Shown: piece by piece, positions 1-10,457 of the stretch
Layout: every line of letters starts with the position of its first letter
Position numbering within the stretch: the first letter of the stretch is position 1
NCBI GenBank assembly: GCA_029891385.1
Contig: CM057228.1
Location: forward strand, 49,885,783-49,949,782
Reading direction: 5' to 3'
From: Erythroxylum novogranatense
Lineage: Eukaryota > Streptophyta > Magnoliopsida > Malpighiales > Erythroxylaceae
Length of the DNA stretch: 64,000 nt
Notes under the pieces: model-generated
Database searches by the model: none
What the model was told of the DNA's origin: nothing
What the model saw: the letters and a program-made list of their open reading frames with translations, nothing else
Program-made: the position numbers and the translations under genes

Positions 1-235
1 TTAATTTTCCATTTTCCTTGCCTTTTGGTTTTTTTCCTTCTTCCTCCATAAAAGCAAGTAAATATTAATCTTCAGAAAATAATTCATATGTCGTGCGTTC
101 GACTAACTTTAATTTTTTTTGCTTCCGAATTGTACCTAAAATAATATATGAATTAAAGTGAGTATCTTAAACATTTTTATGTCAATAATTTCTAAGTGTA
201 AATGATTAAAAATATCAACAATTAAGCACATATCA
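1..235 (-). repeat. Family-A LTR, partial (runs off the window start)
   Basis: Read on the minus strand from 235 leftwards, this begins TGATATGTGCTTAATTG and follows the same order of motifs as the family-A LTRs starting at 2945 and 23589 (the CACTTAG block, the AAGATACTCACTTT block, then a TTCGGAAGCAAA-like block). It therefore looks like the first 235 bases of a minus-oriented LTR that continues outside the window. It abuts the gypsy integrase remnant at 241, so it probably inserted into that element. The other end and its target duplication are not visible, and whether it is a solo LTR or part of a full element cannot be decided. Confidence 0.75.
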
Positions 236-240
236 GCCGC

Positions 241-1660
241 TTTTGAACATGGTGCTTTTGAGAAATACTTTAGGCATGTTGGTTATTTATATCGCCAAAA
301 TTGTTTATGCGTGCCTAATTGTTCATTGCGTGAATTATTTGTGCTTGAAGCCCACGGTGAAGGACTTATGGGACACTTTGGTGTCGCTAAAACCCTGGAC
401 ATATTGCATGAACATTTTTGTTGGCCAGGTATGTGAAAGGATGTAGAAGGCATTTGTGCCTGTTGCATTGCTTGTAAGCAAACTAAATCGACAACTAAAC
501 CTCACGGCCTATACACTCCCTTACCTATACCTAGTCACCCTTGGATTGACATTTCTATGGACTTTGTTATAGGGTTATCGAAGACAAAAAGGGGTGTAGA
601 TAGCATTTTTTTGTTGTGGACAAGTTTAGTAAGATGGGTCACTTTATTGATTGCAAAAAAACTGATGATGCTATGCATGTTACTGATTTGTTCTTTAAAG
701 ATGTTGTGAGATTGCATGGTATTCCTAGGTCTATAGTTTCAGATAGGGACACCAAGTTTTTGGGCCATTTTTGGCGTGTTTTGTGGGGAAAATTAGGAAC
801 GAAGTTGTTGTTTTCTACTACTTGTCACCCACAAACTAATGGGGAAACGGAAGTTGTGAATAAAACGTTAGGGAGTTTGTTGCGTGATGTGATAGGAAAA
901 ATTTTGAAAACGTGGTCTGATTGCCTGCCGTTTATTGAGTTCACTTATAATTGTAATGTGCATTATATTACTGGTTATTCTCCTTTTGAAATTGTTTATA
1001 GCTTTAACCCTTTAACTATATTGGAGAGGGTGTCTTTACCTTTGTTTGAGTTAATTAGCCTAGATGGAGAGAGGAAAGCTGAGTTGGTTCAAGAGCTACA
1101 CAAGAAGGCTAAGCAACAAACGGAGAGCAAGAATGAGGTTTATGCACGCCAAGCCAACAGAGGATGCAAGGAGGTGATCTTTAAACCCGACGATTGGGTT
1201 TGACTTCATCTTTGCAAGGAGAGGTTTCCTAGCCATAGGTGGTATAAGCTTGATCCGCAAGGAGATGGTCCTTTTGAAGTCTTGGAAAGGATCAACAATA
1301 ATGCCTATAAAATTGACTTGCCCGGTGAGTACAACGTGTCTGCTACTTTTAATGTTGATGACTTGTCTTCATTTAATATGGATGCAGATTCGAAGATGAA
1401 TCTTTCTGACGAAGGAGGGGCTGATGTGAGCAGGTTGCACATGATGATTATACCAATAGACATTGAGATCAGCACGACGCTAATCGAAACTTGATGTTGC
1501 CTCCTAGCCTCGCAAGTTGGACTGGGCTTAAAAGATTCAAGGCGGCGTTAAATTCACTCGTGGCTCACGTGGTTAATGATGGACTTCGGAAGAATCAAGA
1601 TTCTCGCTTGCAGCTTCAATTTGTCAGTTTGAGCCAAGTTCTGGGCCCAAATAGCCCTTG
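241..1660 (+). pseudogene. Ty3/gypsy integrase remnant (element P)
   Basis: C-terminal part of a Ty3/gypsy polyprotein. Visible in order: an H2C2 zinc-binding integrase head ([20 protein letters not shown], then [12 protein letters not shown]), the catalytic core with its acidic residues in ISMDFV, IVSDRDTKF and TNGETEVVNK, and the C-terminal DGPFEVLERINNNAYKIDLP and YNVSATFNVDDLS block typical of plant gypsy integrases. The frame is broken repeatedly: a TGA after WPGM (about 430), shifts between 432 and 616, a TGA at 1201 where the family has Trp, and a shift near 1490, after which a tail with LKRFKAALNSLV is readable to about 1662. Gag, protease and reverse transcriptase are missing because the 5' part is cut by the family-A LTR at 235. 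It cannot encode an active protein. Confidence 0.9.
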
Positions 1661-2128
1661 ACAAGTGCACAAATAGGCGTGTATGTCAGCGCCCAGCAGG
1701 CTAGATGCCAAGCGCGCGCTTGGCCTCTTTTGCCTTGGGTTATTTTCTTACTTTTTTTTATAGACGATTTAGACAGTATTATTTTACCTATTTAGGCCCA
1801 GGATGTTGGCCCACTTTCAAGTTATTTTGGCAAGTATAAATAGTTGCCTTGATATTAGTTTTAGGGTTACACTTTTGATAATTTGAGAGCTTTGTGAGGA
1901 ATTTCTTCAATTTCTTGTTGTTCCACGAACCCTAACTCTACTTATCAACTAATCTCAATTGTGGCGTATTGTTTTGGTTCAATTTTCTTGGTTTACTACT
2001 TGGTCTAGCTTGCTTGGACAATTTCCATCCTTGAGGTCTAGAAAAGTATCAAAAAACCTTGCGTATCTAGTTTGTTGAAAGGCTGCCGATTCAAATCAAG
2101 ATTAATCTTCTTCTGCGTATGCATCAGG
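1661..2128 (+). repeat. Probable 3' LTR of gypsy element P
   Basis: Non-coding DNA directly downstream of the integrase tail of P. It starts TGACAAGTGC and contains a good TATA-type box (TATAAATAG at 1835-1843) followed by a pyrimidine-rich leader-like stretch, as in the U3-R junction of plant gypsy LTRs. It ends near GCATCA at 2128, where sequence of a minus-strand gypsy begins. No second copy is in the window, so both ends are inferred only from context and the TG/CA rule. Confidence 0.5.
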
Positions 2129-2939
2129 TTGCCTCCAAAATAACTCCTTTTCTTATTGTCATTGGCTTGACTATATATTACTTTCATTAAGTGATGCCAT
2201 TTACATCTTCCAGCATCAATACTTCAAATTCCTCCATTTGAAAACCTTCATAAGATGACCTCAAGCGATGACTATTAAATATAAATGTCATATCAATTTT
2301 CATATTTTGTATCTCTACTGCACTAAAATAAAAGACATGAGTAACAACAAACGGACCAACCCAATGGGAATGCAACTTTCCTGGAAATAATTTAAGCTTG
2401 GAGTGATATAGAAGCATTTTTTTAATCCATCGAGAAACTTTTCCTTGAAATCATCTTATTATGAAAAGCCTTCTTCTTCTCCTTATATATCATTGCATTC
2501 TAATAGGAGTCATTTCTCACCTCCTCCAGCTCTTGTAACTGCAACTTCCTATGCACACCTGCATCATCCAAATTCATGTTGCATCTTTTTATGGCCCAAT
2601 AGGCCTTTGTTGCAATTTCACTAGGATGTGACACGGCTTCTTAAACACTAGTCTATAAGGAGACATCCCAATTGGTGTTCTATAAGTCATCTTATAGGTT
2701 TATAATGCACTGTCTAGTATTACGCTATAATTCTTTCGATTGGGTTGGATTATTTTCTCCAGAATTTCCTTGATTTCTCGGTTTAATACTTTAGCTTATC
2801 CACTAGTTTGGGGGGTGGTAAGCAGTGGAAACCTTGTGCATGATGTGATATTTTATAAACATTGTTTCCATGTGTTACTCTGATGTGATATTTTATAAAC
2901 ATTGTTTCCATGTGATATTTTATAAAAATGGGTTACTCT
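2129..2939 (-). pseudogene. Gypsy (Tat/Athila-like) integrase remnant, C-terminal half (element Q)
   Basis: Minus-strand continuation of the integrase that starts at 5370. Readable pieces include a NREIKEILEK-like block, TYRTPIGMSPYRLVF, and near 2187-2417 the C-terminal block LLYHSKLKLFPGKL, HWVGPFVV and AVEIQN, which in Tat/Athila-type plant elements precedes the last conserved block of the polyprotein (a GGAGGCAACC sequence lies at 2129-2138 on this strand). The reading frame carries several stops and shifts. The C-terminal block is the clearest lineage evidence for Q. A 40-bp duplication (2841-2940) lies inside it next to the solo LTR. Confidence 0.85.
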
Positions 2940-2940
2940 A
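2841..2940. repeat. Local 40-bp tandem duplication
   Basis: TGATGTGATATTTTATAAAC starts at 2841 and again at 2881, followed both times by ATTGTTTCCATG. A third, partial unit (TGATATTTTATAAAAATG) follows from 2912 and shares the closing GGTTACTCTA/TGTTACTC text. It interrupts the integrase reading of element Q and so arose after that element died. Confidence 0.8.
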
Positions 2941-2944
2941 TTGC

Positions 2945-4321
2945 AAACATGTGCTTAATTGATTGTTTAGTTATTTCAAAACACTTAGTAATTAATGACA
3001 TTAAATTGCTTAAGATACTCACTTTGACTCAATATGTGATTTTAGGCACAAGTTGGAAGCAAAGAAGTTAAAGTGAGTTTAAAGCACAATATTTGGGTCA
3101 TTTTTTGAAGATTAATTTTACTTGTCTTCATGTAGCAAGAAGAAGAAAATTATAGCAAGAAGAGAACAAATTCAGCCCAAAAGAAGTGAAATCATAGCAG
3201 CTGGAAAAATAAGGTGGATAAAGAAAAATATCAAAACGACTATGGAAATAAAGCAAAACGTCAAGAATCAAATGAGCAGGCAACGTTCAAGGAGCTACAT
3301 AAAATGACACAGCAAAATGTTGGACCAAATGGCTAGAAGAAAATGATAGAGCATAGAGGATAAAATGAAAACGTGAGGGCCAACATGCAAGCAATGTGCG
3401 TGTTTCTTGCACACAAACATGTTAGGAAAAAATGATGTAGCCAAGACATGCAATGTAGAAGCAAATGACACAGTGCAAAAGGACAAAGCAGGAGATGAAA
3501 CGCTCAGTAGCAAGGTAAATGAATAGTAACATAGACGAAGAATGAAATAGAAAATGAGAATAGAGTGTAGGAGGTCCAGTAGCATAGGGAGAGTTAAGAT
3601 AAGGTTAGACATGCCGACATTGATTCAGAGGTGACATCGATGCTGACTACCTAGGTTAAGTGCATTTCACTATTTTTCTTGTTTTTCCCCTCTTATTAAA
3701 TTGATTATGTTATCTTGTGTTGATTGAATTGGGTATTATGAAACGATGATTTTAATGAGTTTATTGAATCGTTTATTTGCAAATCCATTATTGGAATTTC
3801 GATATCCATAATTGTTATGTTGAAATTCATATATAGCAACTATTGATTCGTAATAATTAAGGATAACATAATCTAGGTTAAATGAGGCATCATATATGGT
3901 TATTGTCTTGATTAATCAGCTTTCCTAATTCTTAATGCTACTGCCTAATTAAATCTAGAGATCGTATCCTAGGTTATTCAGTCATTAGGTTTAATTAACG
4001 ATCATATCTTGATTAAACACTATTTAAGGGAAAACTCAGATTAATTATTAACTCAAGATTAATAATTTCTAAGGGAGGTTAGATAACAAAAAATAAATGA
4101 AATATGTTTAATTAGAGAGTAGGTCGAGATTGAACCCAAGAACCGGGTCCCTACCGATTTCTCCATTTTTATTATTTTTCGTATGTTTTCTTTATCCTCT
4201 AAATCTAAACACTTCATTTCAACAAATTTACACACACTATCTGTAGGATCGACCTAAACTCACCACTGCTATAGTAGTAGTCTAGTTATTTTATTTTGAC
4301 TAGCATTATGAGGCACTGTCA
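2945..4321 (+). repeat. Solo LTR of family A inside element Q
   Basis: A 1377-bp LTR, plus orientation, with the full family-A order of motifs: the degenerate start AAACATGTGCTTAATTG, the AAGATACTCAC block, an AAGAACCGGGTCCCTACCG block, the TTTATTTTGACTAGC block and the end CTGTCA. It is flanked by 5-bp copies ATTGC (2940-2944) and GTTGC (4322-4326), one mismatch. Closing the gap restores the integrase reading: on the minus strand IPKVIISN at 4322-4347 continues directly into RVTHFYK at about 2920-2939, the place of the conserved IISDxGxHF motif. No internal retrotransposon sequence remains, so this is a solo LTR left by LTR-LTR recombination. Confidence 0.9.
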
Positions 4322-5370
4322 GTTGCTAATGATTACTTTTGGTATCTAGAACCTTGAAAGAATGTTAGCTTTAACAAAATTTGCAATAACCTTGGCATCA
4401 TTAGTTCTAGTTGCTTTGGCTTTTACCCATTTAAAAACATAAACAACTGTAAGCAATATATAATTAAAACCAAAAGATGGAGGAAAAGGTCCTATGAAGT
4501 CAATACCACAAACATAAAAATTTCACAGAAAAGCATAGGAGTTTGTGGTAATTGATCCTTATAAGAAAGATTGTCTAACCATTGGCATCTGTCACATGAT
4601 TTGCAGAAGATGTATGCATCCTTAAACAATAGAGGACAAAAGAAACTGGTCTTAAGAACTTTATGAGCTATTCTCTTTGCTCCAAAGTGTCCTCCATACG
4701 CATATGAATGGAAGAAAGCTAGGATCGAGGGTGTTTCACTTCTAGGTACACACCTCGTGATGATTTGATCTGTACAATGCCTACAAACGTAGTACTTCAC
4801 TTCATTCCGTAGCTTGTCCCTCTGAGTTGTTAATAAAGCAATAGGTAATTTGTTAATAACTAAAAAATTTCCAATTTCTGCATACCATGGTGGTGTCACA
4901 TCGATAATTGTTTATCCAGAAATGTCTCTTCTAAAGATATGTCATCTTCTTCTTTGATCAAACGACTGAAGTGGTCAAATGCCGTATTTTCTGTCCCCTC
5001 TTTATCTCTTATCTTAAAATCAAAATTTTGAAGGAGGAGAATTCATCTAATCAGCCTTTGTTTTGTTTCTTTCTTTTTGAGTAGATATCGTAAAGCTGCA
5101 TCATCAAAGTAAACAATTACTTAGCACCAAACAAATATGGCTGAATTTTTTCTAAGGCAAAAACCACAGATAAAGTTTTTTTTCAATTGTCGAATAATTT
5201 AATTAATCTGGATTGAGGGTCTTTGAAGAATAATAGATGACATGGAAAGCTCTTCCTATTGCATAGTCGTTTGTATCATACATGATCTCGAAGGGGAGGC
5301 TCCAATCTTGCTGTTGCACAATAAGTATACATGCTATAAATGAAGAAGTTGATGTTGGATTATCTAACTA
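4322..5370 (-). pseudogene. Gypsy (Tat/Athila-like) RNase H to integrase remnant (element Q)
   Basis: Read from 5370 down. It begins with the RNase H start (QDWSLPFEIM, then a degraded DxNDYAIG), VIYYSSKTLN, a broken ALRYLLxKK block, and a spacer ending VTPPWYAEIGNFLV. The integrase follows, with its zinc-binding head (SYAYGGHFGAKRIAHKVL and CKSCDRCQW) and the core start (a YVCGIDFIGPFPPSFGF-like stretch, AKATRTNDAKVIANFVKANI). The longest open stretch is 4492-4899 (135 codons); elsewhere stops and shifts are frequent. Protease, gag and most of the reverse transcriptase are absent: similarity fades at about 5370, where unassigned sequence starts. Together with 2129-2939 this is one integrase split by the solo LTR at 2945. 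Confidence 0.88.
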
Positions 5371-6834
5371 GTTAGAATTCAACAGTCAAGATGTTAAAGT
5401 CAACAACTAAGTATGTTGATGTGTTTATAATACTGAGACATAGAGATTCTTAGTATACGTGCCTACCAACAAAAGAGCAATAGGAGTAGGGTAAAGCACT
5501 TTGTATGAATTTGAAGATATTTTATAATGTTATTGAGTTGTTCTTAGAAATAAAATACCTAAATTTGTGCATTTGCGTTAGCAAAATCTGTAGGATTAAG
5601 TGATTATTATCTCAATAGATATTTGATTGAAATAATGGAAGAGAAAATGATGGAGAAACTCAATTCTTACTAGTATTTGATAGGAAAAATTGAGGTAACC
5701 ATTTCTGTTGAACCCAAGATATAAGACAAAAATTGGATAAAGATTAGGATCACAGTAGTTCGATATTATCTTTAATTTTGACTTCATATGTTTTTCTTTT
5801 AACTAGTATGAGTTATGAATTTACACAATTTATCAAAGAAAAAAGGACTACAAATTTTTATAGCAGAACAGAGTTGGATAACTATTTGGAGGTAAATGTT
5901 GTGACCATGGTTGGACATATGCAATTTAATGTATTAATATGGTGGAAGACATATAGAAGTACATTTATGATCATATAAGCAATTATATGAGACCTCTTAG
6001 CAATTCCAGTATCTACTATTGCTTAAGAATCTACTTTTAGTATTGGAAATTAGATAGTTAGTCCTTGTCATGCTTTACTACATCCTAATACTATGGAAGC
6101 TCCTATGTGTTCCTAAAGTTTGTTAGGTGATGAAAAAATTCATGTTAAATTTTATTCTTATATTGTCCTTTTTATATTGATTTAAGTATGAAGACTAGTC
6201 TTTAAACTAAAATTTTTTCAAACAAATATTCAATGATGAAGGTATGCTTAATTGTTAATTATCTTATTCTCAATTGTTAATTATCTTATCTTAAATATTT
6301 ATTTAATGCTATTGTTGCATAATAAGTTATAATTTACATAATAATGTTTCTATATGTTAAAGAACTTGTGGGAACTATTAATAATCCTAATTATAACGAT
6401 TATCTAGTTCCTTGCCTTTGTTGTGGGTTTGTTTTATTCAAACTTTACTTCTTGATTTACCATTTTTTTAATGTGATTGCTTTGGGTTTTTAGAATTGAA
6501 GATATAAATCCTTATCTACATAGTTTTATGCAGGTTACAAAGAAAACTCCATACTGTTGTATTTATCATTACCTCAACTTTAGTCTCCAACTATAATTGA
6601 TGTTTTTAATCTTCTTTCATTTGGATATTAATAGTATTATAATACTCTTTTTTAGAATAACATGATTTTAATAATTGCACCATGATATTTTTTTTGGAAT
6701 AAAAGGTAATTCACTTAATGAAAGAAATGGAACTACATAAGTGGCTTAAAGAGTCATTATAAAGTTGCTAGGAGATAAAATCTAAACACATCTTTGGGAT
6801 TAGTTATTATAGGACATTGAGTTGTCCCTCACAC
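5371..6834. other. Unassigned AT-rich sequence
   Basis: No convincing protein similarity, LTR ends or tandem structure seen on either strand. It separates the broken reverse-transcriptase end of element Q from the 3' end of the family-A element at 6835, so it could be an insertion that removed that element's 3' LTR, or old non-element DNA. Short open frames (for example 5596-5787 minus, 5778-5978 plus) have no recognisable features. Confidence 0.4.
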
Positions 6835-8510
6835 TTAACTTTTGACCATCCTTAGGAAAAAAATTAAAATCAAAGTCACAAACTCGAAACACTTACTTAT
6901 TTCCTATATTTCCTAAGAATAGATAATCATAAGCAAAGATGAATAACTTTCAAAAACCATGGAAAAAAATTAGACATTTAATGCTTCTACTCATGATCAA
7001 TCAACAATTATCACCTTTAGAAACTAAGCAATATAGAGATAGACTTGGAAAAAATGTGTTTAAAGAGGATATATCTATAAGTACACTCAAACACCATTTA
7101 TGATCATGACATTTCCTAACTTTGCATATCATTTCATTTCTCCATCACTAAGAGTCACATGCATAATCATGAATCAAAGTAATTTTCTAAGGTTATAATG
7201 TGGGAAAAGGGTAACATGAGAAAGTATTTAGGTAATGTAGTAATAAAGTCATCAAAGCTTGTGAAGCAAAAGTAGCACTCAATGTAACATCAAGCGCAAA
7301 AGCTAACATTCATTCAAAACTAGGTATCATCAACTATGATGAATACAACAACTATGTTTCATAACTCAAATTCAAACTCTCACTCCATACCATATGAAGC
7401 ATAACCAATTAGAAGGGATCACTCATAAAATTTGATTATAACAATGAATTGAAACTATACAAAGTAATCCTTCAAGGCAACATCTACTTCGTATGCATTA
7501 AAACTTGAGTCACCCATTCAATAAAACTTTAAGAGGAAAAACTAATCGTAAATAACTTTGTTGAACATATGCATTTCCTCCTTGATACTTTTATTTAAAA
7601 AAATTCTTGTTATTTTTGTTTTCCCTTTTTCCTTTCTTTTCCTTTCTTTTTCTTTTCATTTAAAAATTGAAAGAAGCTACATCAACCTTAGAATCTGTTG
7701 ACAATATATAAATTGTCATTTTAATGATTGTAACTAACCCATATATATGCATACCCCCACATTTATTGTGCATCCACAATTATCAACAATCAAAAAATGC
7801 TCCATTAGCTTTATGACTTGGATAGGGTATTTGGTTAGGTTTAAAACATGTATTGTGATTAAACAAACAGAAAGGCTAATGAAGCTCAAAGGGGCTTATC
7901 AAAAGGAAAATCATATAAATATGTAGGCTATTTAGTTAATGTAGCTTATGAGACAAAGAATGCCTATATCATTTCCATGTTAATGAGTGTGATAAAAATG
8001 TGGTCTTGAATAGAAAATCAAATGAATGTCAGGATGTACATGTCATGAAGGTCACATATAAACAAAAGACAATGAGACTGATATGGATGTGTCAGTCTAT
8101 AAAGGCTTAAAATTTCACTAGCTTGTGTTTACCACAAGTCACTACTCTTCTAATGTTAAAATATATTGATCAATCATAAGATCAAAAGCACATAATAAGT
8201 TGCCATGGATTCTTCTAGTTAATTCACTCTCTTATCATGTCTATATAGTCCTAGAAGTAATAGATAAGGAGAAATTGTTTGTTTGTTTGTTTGATTTTCA
8301 CTCTCTTTTTGTTTGAAAACTTAAAAAAGTAAGAAACTAACAAACTTAAAAACACATATGCATGTAAGAAAAAAATTTGAAAATGAAAAGTGAGTTGTCT
8401 CCTAAGTAGCGCCTTTGTTTATTATCATTGGCTCAACTCCTTGTTTTCCTCATCATAAGACAAAGTTATGATCTTCGAGTGCCATTGTGCTTCCTTCGCT
8501 TGAGGTTCTT
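6835..8510 (-). other. 3' non-coding region of family-A copy A4
   Basis: This stretch is collinear, in reverse complement, with 26140-27731. Shared landmarks are the GGAGGCAACC-type block (here degenerate at 8398-8420), the GTCAGTCTATAAAGG and ACTGATATGGATGTGTCAG area near 8075-8110, the TGTACATGTCATGAAGGTCA block near 8040, and the AGTTAAGTGTGAGGG purine tract at its end. It has no long open frame. Conservation of a 1.5 kb non-coding 3' part in two copies marks it as a fixed component of the family. Confidence 0.7.
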
Positions 8511-8865
8511 TTGGATAGGTCCTTGATCGCGACTCTGTCAATTCGACCTTAAGATCGATCCTTAGAAACCGGTGAAAAATAATAAAATTCCAAGATTGCA
8601 GTATAGGTTGCAACCTCTGGTTGTCTCACTTAATCGGAACCTAATGAAATGGACCTAAGCTAGCCTATATGTCATAAAGTACAAGCGAAGTTAGTAAAGA
8701 AAGAGGGGTTTTGTTTTTTTGAAAACATTAACTACACTAAAATGCATTGTGAAAAGTATTTTTTGGTTTTTGGAAAAGAAAATGAAAAGATTAAAACAAG
8801 TGATAAAATCCCCTTGAAAATGAGCTTTGGCTATTACCGTTCAAAACTAATTTAATGGGATTAGA

Positions 8866-9266
8866 AATCACTAAGTTTAAATGATAAACCTTAAAGGACT
8901 CTCTTTAAGTCCAGGGTCTTGATTAATAAACTCCATTTCTCAAGATCCCATTAAGCGCTGTTAAGCCTTAGAATGTTAAAGGACTCTTTAAGTCCGGGAT
9001 CTTGATCAATGAACTCCATTGCTCAAGATCCCGTTAAGTGCATCTTAGTGTGTGCGGTGGATTAAAAATCACTAAGTTTGAAATGATAAACCTTAAAGGA
9101 CTCTCTTTAAGTCCAGGATCTTGATCAATGAACTCCATTTCTCAAGATCTCATTGAGTGCTCTTGAGTCTCAAAACCTTAAAGGATTCTTTAAGTCCAAG
9201 ACTTTAATCAATGAACTCCATTGCTTAAAACCTTGTTAAAAGCATCTTAGTGTGTGCGGTGGATAA
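8866..9266. repeat. Two tandem copies of a ~201-bp unit in LTR D
   Basis: The text from AAATCACTAAGTTT to CATCTTAGTGTGTGCGGTGGAT occurs twice, with the shared end at 9040-9064 and again about 201 bp later. Each unit itself contains two related half-units carrying CTTTAAGTCC, TCTTGATCAATGAACTCCAT and CTCAAGATC, so the array is a nested duplication (four half-units). Confidence 0.85.
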
Positions 9267-10016
9267 TGCAATGGATCAAATGAAATCTAGCATCAACTCA
9301 ATATCAAACACAACTAGGCAGATAAAAGAGAATCAAAAAGATCACAAGTTGACATATATGAGACTTCATATATTTAAACACAAAATTCTACATAAACAAA
9401 TCCACAACACCTTACATTGTTTAACTCTTAATTAAACTCTAATTAAGCAAATCTAACTACAAAGCAATAAACCCCAACTCGGTTGTTCATAACAAAGTAG
9501 TTAAACGTGACAATGTAAACTACTAATCTAAACAACACATTAAATGTCCAACATTTAATTAAGCTATAATCGAGTAGCTTCACTACAAGTTACAAATCCT
9601 AGACCTAGGCATTCATAAATCATAGCTAAACTACGGATTAAGCTACTCCCCTTTGAAGTTCGGTGAACTCCAACCATCACTGCATCTTCAGGAGAAAATG
9701 AATGCCTAACCATGTATTGTAACCGGAAACTTTGCAACTCGCGACGAATCCAAGCTACCCATGATGGAGTCGGCGGTGAAATGAAAATAAAAACCTATAC
9801 AAAGATTTTACCCAGGGAACCCCGAAGGGAACCTTGGGTGGTGAGGCCGTGAATTCTTTTGTTGTCTCTTCGCTCTTCTGTCTCTTCTTTCTCTCAGTGT
9901 TTGACCTCCCAAAAGATCCTTGTTCTAACCTAATTCGGCAAGATTTAAAGGATGGGTCACGGGTTGAGTCGGTACAGTGAGAGAAATTTCTGTTTGGAGT
10001 CCGGGTATCCGTCTGC

Positions 10017-10190
10017 ACATCGCGACGAGTGAATTATTTGACATCGCGATGCGCGGCTGCTTGTTCTCTCGCCGCAGCATGTGAATTATTAGATGTCGCG
10101 ATGTGCTGTTGCTCGATCATACGTCGCAACGTAAGAATTGTTTGACGTCGCGACGTGCTTTCTGCTGGATACGCCGCGACGTGCATGGAA
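10017..10190. repeat. ~52-bp tandem repeat with TCGCGACG palindromes in LTR D
   Basis: Three full degenerate units and part of a fourth start at about 10017, 10071, 10123 and 10173. Each has CGTCGCGACGTG-like text, then GTGAATTATTTGACGTCGCG-like text and a CTGCTxGxT spacer. The repeated core is a near-perfect palindrome and locally raises GC content well above the surroundings. It could act as a promoter or enhancer repeat in U3, but that is inference. Confidence 0.8.
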
Positions 10191-10457
10191 GGCTCACGTC
10201 CTGTTGACTTTCTGATGAGTTGACTCCCTTGTTTTCCTACAAAACAAAATAGCCATTTGCAGTATTAATTGTCCTTAGAAAAATTATAATGCAATTAATA
10301 TCAATTTGCGACAATTTTACTAATAAATTGCAAATCATATGAGCTCAATATAAGGAACTAATTTAAGCATAAAAGTTACAATTAGGAGTCAAAAAGTGCA
10401 TTAACAGTTATGAAAGTGTAGCCAATTAATAAGATAAACTTGGGCTCAATCAGTCCT

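Larger units (their letters stand above)
8524..10452 (-). repeat. Solo LTR (family D) inside copy A4
   Basis: A 1929-bp block with ends TGATCGCGACTC and GGGCTCAATCA (TG...CA), flanked by perfect 5-bp copies GTCCT at 8519-8523 and 10453-10457. On either side the family-A sequence is collinear with 26020-26140 of the other copy (ATCAACTGAGGAC then CTATCCAAAAGAACCT, against ATCAACTAAAGCCCTATCTG), so removing the block restores family A. No coding sequence is visible inside. The strand is a guess from the TGATTGAGCCC end. It contains two internal tandem arrays, listed separately. Confidence 0.85.

Noticed and set aside
3122..3612. Lys-rich plus frame and hydrophobic minus frame in the solo LTR at 2945
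   Set aside because: They lie within the LTR, are not kept in the other family-A LTRs and show only low-complexity composition.
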